Part shown: positions 27,127 to 36,350 of the stretch, piece by piece
How the letters are laid out: every line of letters starts with the position of its first letter
How positions within the stretch are numbered: the first letter of the stretch is position 1
NCBI GenBank assembly: GCA_947245585.1
Contig: CAMXPV010000014.1
Span: forward strand, 17,392-81,391
Length of the DNA stretch: 64,000 nt
Source of the DNA: an uncultured Lachnospiraceae bacterium
GTDB taxonomy: Bacteria; Bacillota; Clostridia; Lachnospirales; Lachnospiraceae
Direction of reading: 5' to 3'
The notes under the pieces: generated by a model
What the model was told of the DNA's origin: nothing
Databases searched by the model: none
The model's input: the letters and a program-made list of their open reading frames with translations, nothing else
Program-made: the position numbers and the translations under genes

Positions 27127-28678
27127 TTCCATCACCCTTTCTATTATGTGCCATAATACACTGCATAATTTTTTCCTGTGTCAGCTCTTCGTGATTCAGC
27201 TCGCCTGCAATCTGTCCTTCGTTAATCACATAAGTTCTGTCGCAAGTACCGATAATCTCCGGCATTTCAGAGGAGATAATAACGATCGCCTTACCCGCCT
27301 TCGCCAACTCGTTGATGACACAGTAGATCTCATATTTCGCGCCCACGTCGATACCTCTGGTAGGTTCATCCAAAATCAGCACATCCGGCTGCGTCAACAT
27401 CCACTTGGCCAGGACCACTTTCTGTTGGTTACCGCCTGACAGAGAGCCGACGATCTGCTCGATGGAAACAGCCTTGACATTGATCCTTTTCTTATATTCC
27501 TCCGCCGCAACAATTTCATCGTTTCCATTGATCACGCCATGCTTGGAAAAGAATTTCGGCCGGGCCGCTATGGTCATGTTCTCCTTGATCTCACCGATCA
27601 GGTTCAGACCGTAAACCTTTCTGTCCTCGGACACATAGGCAAGCTTATTGTCAATCGCCTGTTTTACGGTCTTCATCTCCACTTCCTTGCCGTTGATCTT
27701 AACGGTTCCGGAAATTTTCTGGCCGTAACTGTGTCCAAACAGGCTCATGGCAAGCTCGGTACGTCCCGCGCCCATCAGTCCGGCAAGCCCCACTACCTCG
27801 CCCGCACGCACACTGATATTAATATTTTTCAAAATCTGACGTTCCGCATCGTCGGGATGATAAACGTTCCAATCCTTCACCTCAAAGATCGTATCGCCAA
27901 TCTTTACGCCCTCACGGGCCGGATAACGGTTGGTCATCTCACGGCCTACCATGCCCTTGATCACGCGGTCCTCCGACATATCGTCCTCGCCCTTAATCAG
28001 GGTTTCAATGGTCTTACCATCACGGATGATCGTCACGGAGTCAGATACATATTCAATCTCATTTAACTTGTGGGAAATAATAATACAGGTAATTCCCTGC
28101 TTCTTAAGCTCCAACATAATATCCAGAAGCTTTTTACTCTCCTCGTCGTTCAGCGCCGCCGTAGGCTCGTCGAGAATCAAAAGCTCTACCTTCTTCGCCA
28201 TCGCTTTTGCAATCTCAATCAACTGCTGTTTGCCAACGCCCAGAGAGTTCACCGGCACGTTCACATCTTCATGCTCCAACCCCACTCTTGCGAGCATTTC
28301 CTGTGCGCGCTGTCTGGTCTTCGTCCAATCGATAACCCCTTTTGCCGCCAACTGCTCGTTCCCCAGAAATACATTCTCTGCAACCGAGAGAAGCGGACTC
28401 AATGCAAGTTCCTGATGGATGATAACGATCCCCTTCGCCTCACTGTCCCTCAAATTGTGGAACTTACAGATTTCCCCATTGTACACCACATCACCGGAAT
28501 ATGTACCGTGAGGCCATACGCCCGAGAGAACGTTCATCAGCGTGGACTTTCCCGCCCCGTTCTCACCGCAAAGAGCATGGATCTCGCCGCGCTTTACCTT
28601 CAAATTTACATCATCCAGCGCTCGGACACCTGAAAATTCCTTGATAATGTGGTTCATTTCCAAGATGTAATCCGACAT
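27119..28678 (-). CDS. mmsA: CUT2 monosaccharide ABC transporter ATPase (MmsA/GguA/XylG-like)
   Basis: 519 residues with two fused nucleotide-binding domains, as in all CUT2 importers. The first domain has Walker A GENGAGKS (about 37-44), Walker B LLILDEPTAAL and the signature near LGVGKQQL. The second has a degenerate Walker A (GLMGAGRTE), signature LSGGNQQK and Walker B VLILDEPTRGID. It powers import through the permease next to it. Coupled to the permease gene by overlap and 76 bases after the binding-protein gene. Confidence 0.94.
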   Translation of the reverse strand: MSDYILEMNHIIKEFSGVRALDDVNLKVKRGEIHALCGENGAGKSTLMNVLSGVWPHGTYSGDVVYNGEICKFHNLRDSEAKGIVIIHQELALSPLLSVAENVFLGNEQLAAKGVIDWTKTRQRAQEMLARVGLEHEDVNVPVNSLGVGKQQLIEIAKAMAKKVELLILDEPTAALNDEESKKLLDIMLELKKQGITCIIISHKLNEIEYVSDSVTIIRDGKTIETLIKGEDDMSEDRVIKGMVGREMTNRYPAREGVKIGDTIFEVKDWNVYHPDDAERQILKNINISVRAGEVVGLAGLMGAGRTELAMSLFGHSYGQKISGTVKINGKEVEMKTVKQAIDNKLAYVSEDRKVYGLNLIGEIKENMTIAARPKFFSKHGVINGNDEIVAAEEYKKRINVKAVSIEQIVGSLSGGNQQKVVLAKWMLTQPDVLILDEPTRGIDVGAKYEIYCVINELAKAGKAIVIISSEMPEIIGTCDRTYVINEGQIAGELNHEELTQEKIMQCIMAHNRKGDGNE

Positions 28679-28754
28679 TTTCCCAACTCCCTTCTCTTTG
28701 ATTAAATGAGGGCGGCTGCAAAACTGCCGCCGCCCTCCTCAATACCTATAAATA

Positions 28755-29936
28755 TTACTCAGCTAACTGCTCCTCTGTGTAGTAACCGCCCTCTACGATG
28801 ATCTCTTTGTAGTTGGACTGGTCAACTGCTACAGGTGTGCACAGATAAGAAGGAACTACGATCTTACCGTTGTCATACTGCTCAGTATCGTTGATCTCAG
28901 GCTCTGCGCCCTCAAGCACTGCCTGCACCATGGTAACGCACTTCTCAGCAAGGAGACGGGTATCCTTGTAGATGGACATGGTCTGCTTACCGGAAATGAT
29001 GTTCTTGGTAGCCATCAGCTCTGCATCCTGACCGGTGATCATAGGCCAGTTAGCGTCTGTGTAACCAGCGCCCTCAAGAGCTGCCTTACAGCCATATGCG
29101 AAACCGTCAAAAGCGGTAGCGCAGATGTCAAGATCCTCGTCAGCGTAGAAACCTGTCAGATAGTTCTCACAGTTCTGCTGAGCGGTCTCCTGAGACCATC
29201 TCAAGATACAGGTGTCATCAAAAGAAGTTCTGCCGGACTTACAAACCAGTGCGCCGTTGTCCAGATAAGGCTGAAGAACCTCCATCAGACCTGCATAAAG
29301 CATATGCGCATTGTTATCATCCGGGGAACCCATGAAGAACTCAATGGTCTTCGGGTCAGCGGGATCAAGGCCTGCATTCTCCTCGATGTACTTACCGATT
29401 GCGGTACCAACACCCTTGTTATCGAAGGTAGCATAGTAGGAAACTGCATCCGTGTTCATCAGCAGACGGTCATAAGCGATGATCGGAATACCTGCATCCT
29501 TCGCCTGTGCCTCTACGTTTACCAGAGCGTCAGAGTCGATGGAAGCGATAACCAGGCAGTTTACGCCGGAAGCGATCATGTTCTCAATCTGGGAAACCTG
29601 TGCCTGTACGTCATCCTCTGCATACTGAAGGTCTACTTCGTAGCCAAGAGCCTCAAGCTGAGCCTTCATGTTCGCGCCGTCGTTGATCCATCTCTCGGAA
29701 GACTGGGTAGGCATTGCCACACCAACCTTCTTGCCGCCGGCTGCTGCCGGAGCTTCTGCTGCATCTGCCGCAGGAGCATCTGCTGCCGGTGCCTCCTCCG
29801 CTGCTGCCGGAGCCTCTGCCGCAGGAGCATCTGCTGCGGGTGCTGCTGCTTCTTCAGAAGCGCCGCCGCCACAACCTACGAGCATGGAAGCTACCATTGC
29901 TACGCTCAGGAATGTGCCTAAAATTTTCTTTTTCAT
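28755..29936 (-). CDS. chvE: monosaccharide-binding lipoprotein (ChvE-like)
   Basis: About 393 residues from ATG at 29936, behind GGGAGG; the frame runs on upstream through the operator but without support. The lipoprotein signal MKKKILGTFLSVAMV ends in LVGC. A linker of about 50 Ala, Pro, Glu and Asp residues follows, then a ChvE/XylF-type fold (VGVAMPTQSSERWIND, YDRLLMNTDAVSYYATFDN, WPMITGQDAELMATKNI). The QSSERW opening is typical of the ChvE branch, which binds arabinose, xylose, galactose and glucose. AraR-like palindromes upstream make L-arabinose the likeliest ligand. Such proteins can also report to chemotaxis receptors. Confidence 0.92.
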   Translation of the reverse strand: MKKKILGTFLSVAMVASMLVGCGGGASEEAAAPAADAPAAEAPAAAEEAPAADAPAADAAEAPAAAGGKKVGVAMPTQSSERWINDGANMKAQLEALGYEVDLQYAEDDVQAQVSQIENMIASGVNCLVIASIDSDALVNVEAQAKDAGIPIIAYDRLLMNTDAVSYYATFDNKGVGTAIGKYIEENAGLDPADPKTIEFFMGSPDDNNAHMLYAGLMEVLQPYLDNGALVCKSGRTSFDDTCILRWSQETAQQNCENYLTGFYADEDLDICATAFDGFAYGCKAALEGAGYTDANWPMITGQDAELMATKNIISGKQTMSIYKDTRLLAEKCVTMVQAVLEGAEPEINDTEQYDNGKIVVPSYLCTPVAVDQSNYKEIIVEGGYYTEEQLAE

Positions 29937-29997
29937 TCTTTTTCCTCCCTTTGGAAATTGTTTTTGCGCAGATAACTTGTCTTCTTTCCTTTGCAAG

Positions 29998-30012
29998 TTG
30001 TACACTGTACAA
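29998..30012. promoter_or_regulatory. AraR-like operator TTGTACA-c-TGTACAA
   Basis: Perfect inverted repeat about 60 bases upstream of the ChvE-like gene. It shares TTGTAC half-sites with the palindrome at 30201-30219, and both have a 3-base centre between TTGTAC and GTACAA. Confidence 0.65.
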
Positions 30013-30200
30013 TTTGCCAAATTTTAAAATATTTTAGCTTTTTGAAAAGAATTAGTTTGGAACATTTTGCCTATTTCAAACCCAATTTTCAAGCTATTCT
30101 GTGCATTTTTACTACTTTCTGTCCAAGTGACATATTCATTATATCTACACATCGATAAATTGTCAATATTTTTATTCGATTTTTACATACATCTTGTCTA

Positions 30201-30219
30201 AGTTGTACAGCGTACAACT
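30201..30219. promoter_or_regulatory. AraR-like distal operator AGTTGTACAGCGTACAACT
   Basis: Perfect inverted repeat (AGTTGTAC-agc-GTACAACT) about 205 bases from the proximal site. The 399-base gap 29937-30335 holds both sites, an AT-rich promoter region and the chemotaxis gene terminator, and no gene. Two distant sites would allow DNA looping, as known for AraR in Bacillus. Confidence 0.6.
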
Positions 30220-30263
30220 CTTGCTTTGACCCATGTGCACGGACACGGTGAAATTGGCAGTAT

Positions 30264-30306
30264 CAAAAAAACAAGCCTCCGGAAAGATCCCGAAAGCCCG
30301 TTTTTT
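30264..30306 (-). terminator. Rho-independent terminator after the first chemotaxis receptor gene
   Basis: On the minus strand ACGGGCTTTCGG pairs with CCGGAGGCTTGT over 12 pairs including G-U pairs, followed by seven T's. It lies 30 bases after the stop at 30336. Confidence 0.75.
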
Positions 30307-30335
30307 CGCAGCCGTCTACTTTGCTATCTGAACTT

Positions 30336-32057
30336 TTATACTTTAAACTCGCTCACAAGCCCTTCCACATCACTGGTCAGGACTAGCAGCCTGTCCATAG
30401 CCTCCGAAACTTCTTTCAAATTCGCCGTCTGTTCCGTCACCACCGCGCTGACCTCATTGATCTCCGTCACATTGCCGTCTGCGGCATCTTTCACAGTCCC
30501 CATGCTTTCAAGCGTCTCCGAAATTCTGTCGGACAGTGCCTCCACACCGCTTATAATGTCTTCCACATTGTTGCTCACTTCGTCAGTTCCGTCTGTGATA
30601 ATCGCGAAACTCTCCTGCGCTTCGCCCGTCATCTGGTTTCCCTTTTCGAGCTGCTCGAGGCTCTCCCGAAGTCTGTCCGTCATCTGCTCCGCCTGTCCGC
30701 TGACCATTTCAATCATCTTTCCTATATGGGCCGCTGCCGCCTGGGAATCGTCCGCCAAATTACGGATTTCCGTAGCAACCACCGCAAAGCCTTTGCCCGC
30801 TTCTCCCGCTCTCGCCGCCTCAATAGAAGCGTTTAACGACAGCAGGTTTGTCTGGGATGCAATAGAAGAGATGGACTCCAACGCCTCTGTCATCCCCTTT
30901 GTATTTTCCCCAAAAGAAGCAAACACGTTTTCCATCTCCCGCATGGAACGGTTGACCGCTTCCATCTGCTCCACATAGGCTGTGATTTTCTGCATACCCT
31001 CTCTCGCATTGTCTCTGGTCTTCCCCGCATTTCCATGGATAGACTCTGCGTAGTCCGCCACGCGCCCGGCTATTTCCCCCATATCGCTGATTTGGTTTTG
31101 GGCCCGTCTGACTTCTTCCTGCTGTCTCTCCAATGCCGCCAACATACCGTCCACCGCGTCAGCGATCCGTTCGCCGCCCTGCGTATTCTCGTCCACACTG
31201 GAATTCACCGTTGCAGTGGCCATTTTCAGTTCTGACATATTGGAAGCCACCTTGCTGATCAAATGTACCAGGCTGCCCTTCATTTTATTGAAAGCCGAAG
31301 CGGCACGTCCCGCTTCATCCCTGCTCTTCACCCGAATGTCCTCGCTTGTCAGATTTCCCTCCGCCATAACGGTAAGTTTCTTCTGCAGCTGTATAATGGG
31401 TGCCGTGATACTCTGCGTCAGAGCAAAAGCTACCGCCAAAACGACTACCGCTGTAATAACCACGGCCGCAATAATGACAGTTAACGTGCGTCTGAAATCG
31501 CTCTGGATTTCAGCCACAAGCATCTCGCTTCTGGCTATCTCAGAAGCCAAAAATGTCTCCGCACTGGAACTGATAAAACTCATATTGCCATTCATGCTCT
31601 GCGCCGCGTTCAAACCTGCCGAAGAGTACGTGCTGCCACAGGCAGTCTGCACTTCCCGGTAAGCGGCAATAAATTTTCCGGTCTCAGAAGCAAACTTGTC
31701 AAACTGGTTACGCATTTCGGAATATTCCGCATCCTGCGGCAGGCTTTCACCGATTTCCACCACATACTGCTCCATCGTATCCACCGTTTCCACATGGCCG
31801 CTGGAAGCTATGTCACCGCCGACTCCGCACATCGTCACCACTGTTCGTCCCAGATAAGCAGCATTGTCTTTGACATAGGTCACCTTACTGATACTATCAA
31901 GAATCTGTGAATACTGTGTGTTATAACTGTTAGACCTGCTCATCAACACCGCCATCAGTGCGACAAGCACGAGCATCGCGCAGAGAATACAGGCATTAAT
32001 CTTAAACCGGATCCCAACCCCGTTACTGTTTTTCGTCTCCCGCGTCTTCGTCTGCAT
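30336..32057 (-). CDS. methyl-accepting chemotaxis protein
   Basis: 573 residues: a membrane span near 20-42, an extracytoplasmic sensor of about 150 residues, a second span near 190-212 ([19 protein letters not shown]), a HAMP region and a long signalling coiled coil. The hairpin tip is [19 protein letters not shown], the CheA/CheW contact region. ATG at 32057 has AAAGGAG seven bases upstream and overlaps the small upstream gene by 35 bases in another frame. Sensor ligand unknown; its place beside two sugar importers suggests sugars or loaded binding proteins. Confidence 0.93.
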   Translation of the reverse strand: MQTKTRETKNSNGVGIRFKINACILCAMLVLVALMAVLMSRSNSYNTQYSQILDSISKVTYVKDNAAYLGRTVVTMCGVGGDIASSGHVETVDTMEQYVVEIGESLPQDAEYSEMRNQFDKFASETGKFIAAYREVQTACGSTYSSAGLNAAQSMNGNMSFISSSAETFLASEIARSEMLVAEIQSDFRRTLTVIIAAVVITAVVVLAVAFALTQSITAPIIQLQKKLTVMAEGNLTSEDIRVKSRDEAGRAASAFNKMKGSLVHLISKVASNMSELKMATATVNSSVDENTQGGERIADAVDGMLAALERQQEEVRRAQNQISDMGEIAGRVADYAESIHGNAGKTRDNAREGMQKITAYVEQMEAVNRSMREMENVFASFGENTKGMTEALESISSIASQTNLLSLNASIEAARAGEAGKGFAVVATEIRNLADDSQAAAAHIGKMIEMVSGQAEQMTDRLRESLEQLEKGNQMTGEAQESFAIITDGTDEVSNNVEDIISGVEALSDRISETLESMGTVKDAADGNVTEINEVSAVVTEQTANLKEVSEAMDRLLVLTSDVEGLVSEFKV

Positions 32058-32298
32058 CCATATACTCCTTTCTGATCAGTTTTCTCACTGATAAAATTAG
32101 AATCGCACCGCCGCCTATCAGGAAAACGCCTATTGCAATGGCAATAAAAATGCGGTCATTCCCGGCAGTCTCTCCAAATCCCCGTATCAAGCCATACGCC
32201 AGATACAACACATATGCCGCCACCAAAACGCGGAGCGTCAGGCCGACCCTCGTATCCCCTTTTCTTCTATTATTAATGTCTTCCTCATGGTCCGCCAT
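32023..32298 (-). CDS. small two-span membrane protein between chemotaxis receptor genes
   Basis: 91 residues, no family recognised. A charged N-terminus ([15 protein letters not shown]) is followed by two membrane spans (about 22-42 and 50-70) and an acidic tail. It lies 20 bases after the second receptor gene and overlaps the first by 35 bases, so all three are probably one transcript. A role in receptor assembly is only a guess. Confidence 0.7.
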   Translation of the reverse strand: MADHEEDINNRRKGDTRVGLTLRVLVAAYVLYLAYGLIRGFGETAGNDRIFIAIAIGVFLIGGGAILILSVRKLIRKEYMDADEDAGDEKQ

Positions 32299-32318
32299 TT
32301 TGATTGCATCCTCCGTCT

Positions 32319-34037
32319 TTATCCTTCAAAGCACGCCGTCTGTTCAGACAAGTGGCCCACCACATCCGAAACCTGATCCAACGCCTTGATAATATTTTTC
32401 ATATTTTCCGCAAGCGCCGCCGTATTATCCACCACACCGCCAACGCCCTGTGCGCTCTCTCTCACATTGTTCGTAATGTTCTCGTTGGATTCCGCCACCG
32501 TGCGCATCATGGAACCGATATTCTCCATGGAATCTCTCATTTCGCTCATCATCTGGTCCACCGTAATGGAATCGTTCAAATACTGTTCACCGGTATTCTC
32601 CAAAATCTCATAATCCGGCATTACCTGATCATTGATAAACTTTACCAGATTACCGGCATTTTCCGCCAATGTCATAACCGCCGCGACAACGCTCTCCGAA
32701 ATTTGCTGAATGTTTCCGGCCGTCTCTTTCGAGCTGTCTGCCAACTGACGGATCTCATCCGCCACCACCGCAAATCCTTTGCCCGCCTCGCCGGCTCTCG
32801 CCGCCTCTATGGACGCGTTCAGGGCAAGCAGATTTGTCTTGGAGGCAATCCCCAGTATATCCGCAGTCAGATTGCTGATCTTCTCAATCTGACGGCTGTC
32901 CTCTATGGAAGCGTTCAACGTCACGTCAAAGCCCTGTATCATGCCGTTCGCAGTAGCGCGGCTGCTCTGTGCCAGCTTTCTGAGCTCCTCTGCGCGGGTT
33001 CTGATCTCCTCCGCAAATTTCGTTCCGTTCACAGCCTTGTCTACCATATCCCCCACAGAGACTTCCGCCTCTCTGGTATTCTCACTGACATAGCCGACGG
33101 TGGCGGACACTTCTTCCATACTGGCGGCAAGCTCCTCCATGGTAGCTGAGGTATCGTTCGCATTCTGATTCGTCACCTCCACCACTTTATTCACATTCAG
33201 CTGCTGTCTGTTGATCTCCTCGCTGCAGGAAATCACGCCGCCGATTACGCCCTGCAAAATATCCAAAAGTTCATTCACGCCCCCCGCAAGGGTCGCAATC
33301 TCATCCTTTGTCTGCACAGGCACCCTCTCGTTCAGGTTTCCTCTATTATTATGTATAGCCTCGATCATACCGTTGATGACCTGGGCAATTTTTTGAATGG
33401 GAACCACAATGATATGGTTTGCAATCACCAAAACCAAAACCGCAGTCACGACAAGCAGGATCACGACAACCACAATCAAGGTATAGGCGCTGTTTGCCTT
33501 TCCCTGCAAGTAAGCCTTACTGCTGTCTAGCTCCTGCGACGAAAACTCGAGCAGATCGTTCATGCCATTGTCAATGACGTTGTTTAACATACCGAGATTA
33601 TTAGCGATCAGGTTATTGGCGCGTTCCTTATCGCCCTCCCTGCTAACCTCAAGGATCGTATCTACAATGGAACTAAAGTTCGTGAGCCGCGACTCCAACG
33701 CATTGTAGACCCCCATTGTCTCCTCCGAGGTAATCATCGATTCATAGGTTTGCATGGACTCCCACATCTTATCGCGTCTTTGCTGAATATCCTCCGCGCG
33801 TTTATCCATCGTTCTTGTCAGTTTGGCATTCACATGCGCGTACACATTCATATAGATGTCCAGATAGTCCTCATATATGCTGTGAATCAGATTGATCTTC
33901 TCCACCTCATTGTTCATAACATCCTGACTGCTCTGCGAAATCGTTGTCATGCTGTTGGCCAAAAGCCCTAGTGAGATAATAGAAATCAGAGCAAGCACAA
34001 TGATCGCCAATGCAAATTTGAAGCCAATCTTTTTCAT
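32319..34037 (-). CDS. methyl-accepting chemotaxis protein with four-helix-bundle sensor
   Basis: About 572 residues from ATG at 34037, behind GGAGGG; the frame extends 8 codons upstream across that ribosome site. First span about 5-27, an all-helical sensor with repeated Asn/Asp/Glu heptads, second span about 185-208 ([20 protein letters not shown]), HAMP, then the signalling domain with [19 protein letters not shown] at its tip. Paralogue of the receptor at 30.3-32.1 kb. Ligand not predictable. Confidence 0.93.
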   Translation of the reverse strand: MKKIGFKFALAIIVLALISIISLGLLANSMTTISQSSQDVMNNEVEKINLIHSIYEDYLDIYMNVYAHVNAKLTRTMDKRAEDIQQRRDKMWESMQTYESMITSEETMGVYNALESRLTNFSSIVDTILEVSREGDKERANNLIANNLGMLNNVIDNGMNDLLEFSSQELDSSKAYLQGKANSAYTLIVVVVILLVVTAVLVLVIANHIIVVPIQKIAQVINGMIEAIHNNRGNLNERVPVQTKDEIATLAGGVNELLDILQGVIGGVISCSEEINRQQLNVNKVVEVTNQNANDTSATMEELAASMEEVSATVGYVSENTREAEVSVGDMVDKAVNGTKFAEEIRTRAEELRKLAQSSRATANGMIQGFDVTLNASIEDSRQIEKISNLTADILGIASKTNLLALNASIEAARAGEAGKGFAVVADEIRQLADSSKETAGNIQQISESVVAAVMTLAENAGNLVKFINDQVMPDYEILENTGEQYLNDSITVDQMMSEMRDSMENIGSMMRTVAESNENITNNVRESAQGVGGVVDNTAALAENMKNIIKALDQVSDVVGHLSEQTACFEG

Positions 34038-34078
34038 AAGAGAACCCTCCATTTTATCCAACCCGTTGACATATGTTC

Positions 34079-34108
34079 AGTGTACCACATTTTGTTGCAC
34101 AAGGACAA
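34079..34108 (-). promoter_or_regulatory. predicted promoter of the chemotaxis gene cluster
   Basis: Minus strand -35 TTGTCC (34108-34103), an 18-base spacer and -10 TACACT (34084-34079), 42 bases upstream of the receptor start. It resembles a sigma-A rather than a flagellar sigma promoter. Confidence 0.45.
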
Positions 34109-34140
34109 TGCTTTTAGGTTCCCCTTTATAAGTTTTTCAC

Positions 34141-34177
34141 AAAAAACTGCCGGATTGACATAATGTCAATCCGGCAG
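34141..34177 (-). terminator. strong Rho-independent terminator of the YtfQRT-YjfF-like operon
   Basis: CTGCCGGATTGACA (34147-34160) and TGTCAATCCGGCAG (34164-34177) form a perfect 14-base stem with a 3-base loop. On the minus strand it is followed by TTTTTT. It lies 18 bases after the last permease gene. Confidence 0.92.
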
Positions 34178-34195
34178 TCCCATCTCAAATTTCCA

Positions 34196-35263
34196 CTAAT
34201 TTGCCGCGTTTCTCTTCTTTCTCACAGACATCACCATGCTCTGAACAATAAGGAACAGACAGATCATAGCCGCCTTTGTAATACCGGTCCACCATGCCTG
34301 ATCGAATCCGGCAGAAGATACGATATTCTGAATCGTACTCAGAGAGAGTACGCCAAAAAACGTACCGGCCACATTACCTACACCACCCGTCAGCATCGTG
34401 CCTCCGATGATGGAAGACGCGATTGCATCCATTTCAGCTCCTGCCGCATTGGAGGGGGAGCCGGAACCCACATGCAGGAAATAGACGAAGCCGCCGATTC
34501 CTGCCAGAAGACCACAGATCAGGTGGGAGAGGAATTTCGTCCTCTTTACGTTGATACCAAGCATCAATGCGCTCTGCTTGTTGCCGCCGACCGCATAGAA
34601 ATTACGTCCCATCTTGGTCCAACGCAAAAACGCAAACATCACGATCACTGCCAGAATGGCAACCAACACGCCAATCTCCACATACGCGGGCACATAGATT
34701 CCCTTTTTATTATAAGCGCCAAGACCCGGCACATTGATACGCGTTGTCTTGAGAGCAACGAACGCTTCGTTCGCCACATTAAAGGGGGAGCTGTTCACTA
34801 CAGTGGTCATTCCTTTTGCAAAGAACATACCGGCCAACGTAACGATAAAGGGCTGGATATCCAGATATGCCACCATAAAGCCCTGAAACGCGCCGAAAGC
34901 AAGGCCAATCGCCAGTGCAATCAAAACCGCGCCAAAGACGTTGCCGCCTTTAAAGTCCAGATAGACCGCACAGCACATACTCACCAGAGCAGTCACGCCG
35001 CCCACGGAAATGTCGATTCCTCCGGTAATCATGACAAGGCTCATGCCACAGGCAAGGATAATGAGCGCCGCATTGGAATTTAAAAGCAGGAAAAAGGTCT
35101 GCGGCTTTAAAAAGCCTCCGCGCAGAAATACGACAGCTCCTATATACATCAGGAAAAATACAATGACCGTGATCGTCAGGAGCAGATTGGTATCGGTCAT
35201 GCCCATCAGCTTTGCACTGAGGCTCCTGCCCGTCGACGCGGTATTTTTATCCGTCTTTGCCAT
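34196..35263 (-). CDS. yjfF: CUT2 sugar ABC transporter permease (YjfF-like)
   Basis: 355 residues, about nine or ten membrane spans, RbsC/YjfF family. Marks are GMSLVMITGGIDISVGG, QPFIVTLAGMFFAKGMTTV, AVGGNKQSALMLGINV and GGTMLTGGVGNVAGT. It pairs with the YtfT-like permease encoded one base upstream; two different CUT2 permeases with one ATPase is the YtfQRT-YjfF layout, which in E. coli imports galactofuranose. AAGGAGG is placed properly before ATG. Substrate here is inferred from the family only. Confidence 0.88.
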   Translation of the reverse strand: MAKTDKNTASTGRSLSAKLMGMTDTNLLLTITVIVFFLMYIGAVVFLRGGFLKPQTFFLLLNSNAALIILACGMSLVMITGGIDISVGGVTALVSMCCAVYLDFKGGNVFGAVLIALAIGLAFGAFQGFMVAYLDIQPFIVTLAGMFFAKGMTTVVNSSPFNVANEAFVALKTTRINVPGLGAYNKKGIYVPAYVEIGVLVAILAVIVMFAFLRWTKMGRNFYAVGGNKQSALMLGINVKRTKFLSHLICGLLAGIGGFVYFLHVGSGSPSNAAGAEMDAIASSIIGGTMLTGGVGNVAGTFFGVLSLSTIQNIVSSAGFDQAWWTGITKAAMICLFLIVQSMVMSVRKKRNAAN

Positions 35264-35264
35264 C

Positions 35265-36350
35265 TTACGCCACCTCCTTGCTTATTTTCATTTTCTTCAT
35301 GATCGTATCAAAGTACTCTCTCACAGTAGGCGCACTGACTACCACTAACAGGATAACCACAACCGCCTTGTAAGCGGGAAGTGCCGTCGAGGAAACGCCA
35401 AATTTGTAAAGCGTCGTCGTCAGACACTGGATTACAAACGCACCGATGATGGAAGCCGCCATATTGAATTTACCACCGGAAAGCGCGTTGCCGCCAAGAG
35501 CAACCGCAAGGATCGCATCCATCTCAATATCCTTTGCGATAACGGAATAGTTGATGGAAGAAACACGGCTTACCTTAATCAACCCTGCAACCGCCACGCA
35601 CAAGCCCAGTATCACGAAAGCCATCACCTTGATCATTTCCGGATTCAGACCATTTAACTTGGAAGAACTCTGGTTGATACCTACCGCCTGCGTATAGAGC
35701 CGCAGATTCGTCACCTTCAGTACAATCGCAATGACAATCATACAAGCCACCGCAATGAAGCAGGGCGTCGGGATCGGTATACCCGGAATAAACCCGCCAA
35801 AATAAGCGAACTTGGGATCGCTGATAACCGGAAGCTCATTGTTGTTAATCCAAGCTGCAATGGAACGGCCCGCCGTATACAGGATCAGGGTCGCAATCAT
35901 AGGCTGAATCTTAAAGTATGCCACCAACACACCGTTGAATGCACCGAAAAGCATTGCAACCACACATGCCACCAGAAACGCTACAATGATAGGCGCCTGC
36001 AGAGTTTCGGGGCGGGCATTTCCGCCGCACAGCACCCGCAGGATCACACTGCCCGAAATCGCGATCGCCGCGCCCACGCTGATATCCTGTCCGCCGGAAG
36101 CCGCCGTCACAAGTGTCATACCGATCGCCAGTATCGCCAATTCGGAACCGTTATTGATAATGTCAATAATAAATCCAGACAAAACCGGATTGCCCGCGCT
36201 GTTATAGCCAAACGTTATTTTAAAGAATGCAGGATCAGCGATCAGGTTAAAGACCGCCAACAGCAACAGCGCCGCAATCGGAATAAAGCACTGATTTCTA
36301 ACAAGGTTTTTCAGGAAACCTGCACTCGATGTTTTTTCACTGTTTGCCAT
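35265..36350 (-). CDS. ytfT: CUT2 sugar ABC transporter permease (YtfT-like)
   Basis: 361 residues with RbsC-type features: GMTLVTAASGGQDISVGAA, QPMIATLILYTAGRSIAAW, AVGINQSSSKLNGLN and ALGGNALSGGKFNMA. The AAASGGQDIS motif and the PVISDPKFAYFGG segment are typical for YtfT. It starts directly after the ATPase stop (no gap). It should form a heterodimeric channel with the YjfF-like protein. Confidence 0.88.
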   Translation of the reverse strand: MANSEKTSSAGFLKNLVRNQCFIPIAALLLLAVFNLIADPAFFKITFGYNSAGNPVLSGFIIDIINNGSELAILAIGMTLVTAASGGQDISVGAAIAISGSVILRVLCGGNARPETLQAPIIVAFLVACVVAMLFGAFNGVLVAYFKIQPMIATLILYTAGRSIAAWINNNELPVISDPKFAYFGGFIPGIPIPTPCFIAVACMIVIAIVLKVTNLRLYTQAVGINQSSSKLNGLNPEMIKVMAFVILGLCVAVAGLIKVSRVSSINYSVIAKDIEMDAILAVALGGNALSGGKFNMAASIIGAFVIQCLTTTLYKFGVSSTALPAYKAVVVILLVVVSAPTVREYFDTIMKKMKISKEVA

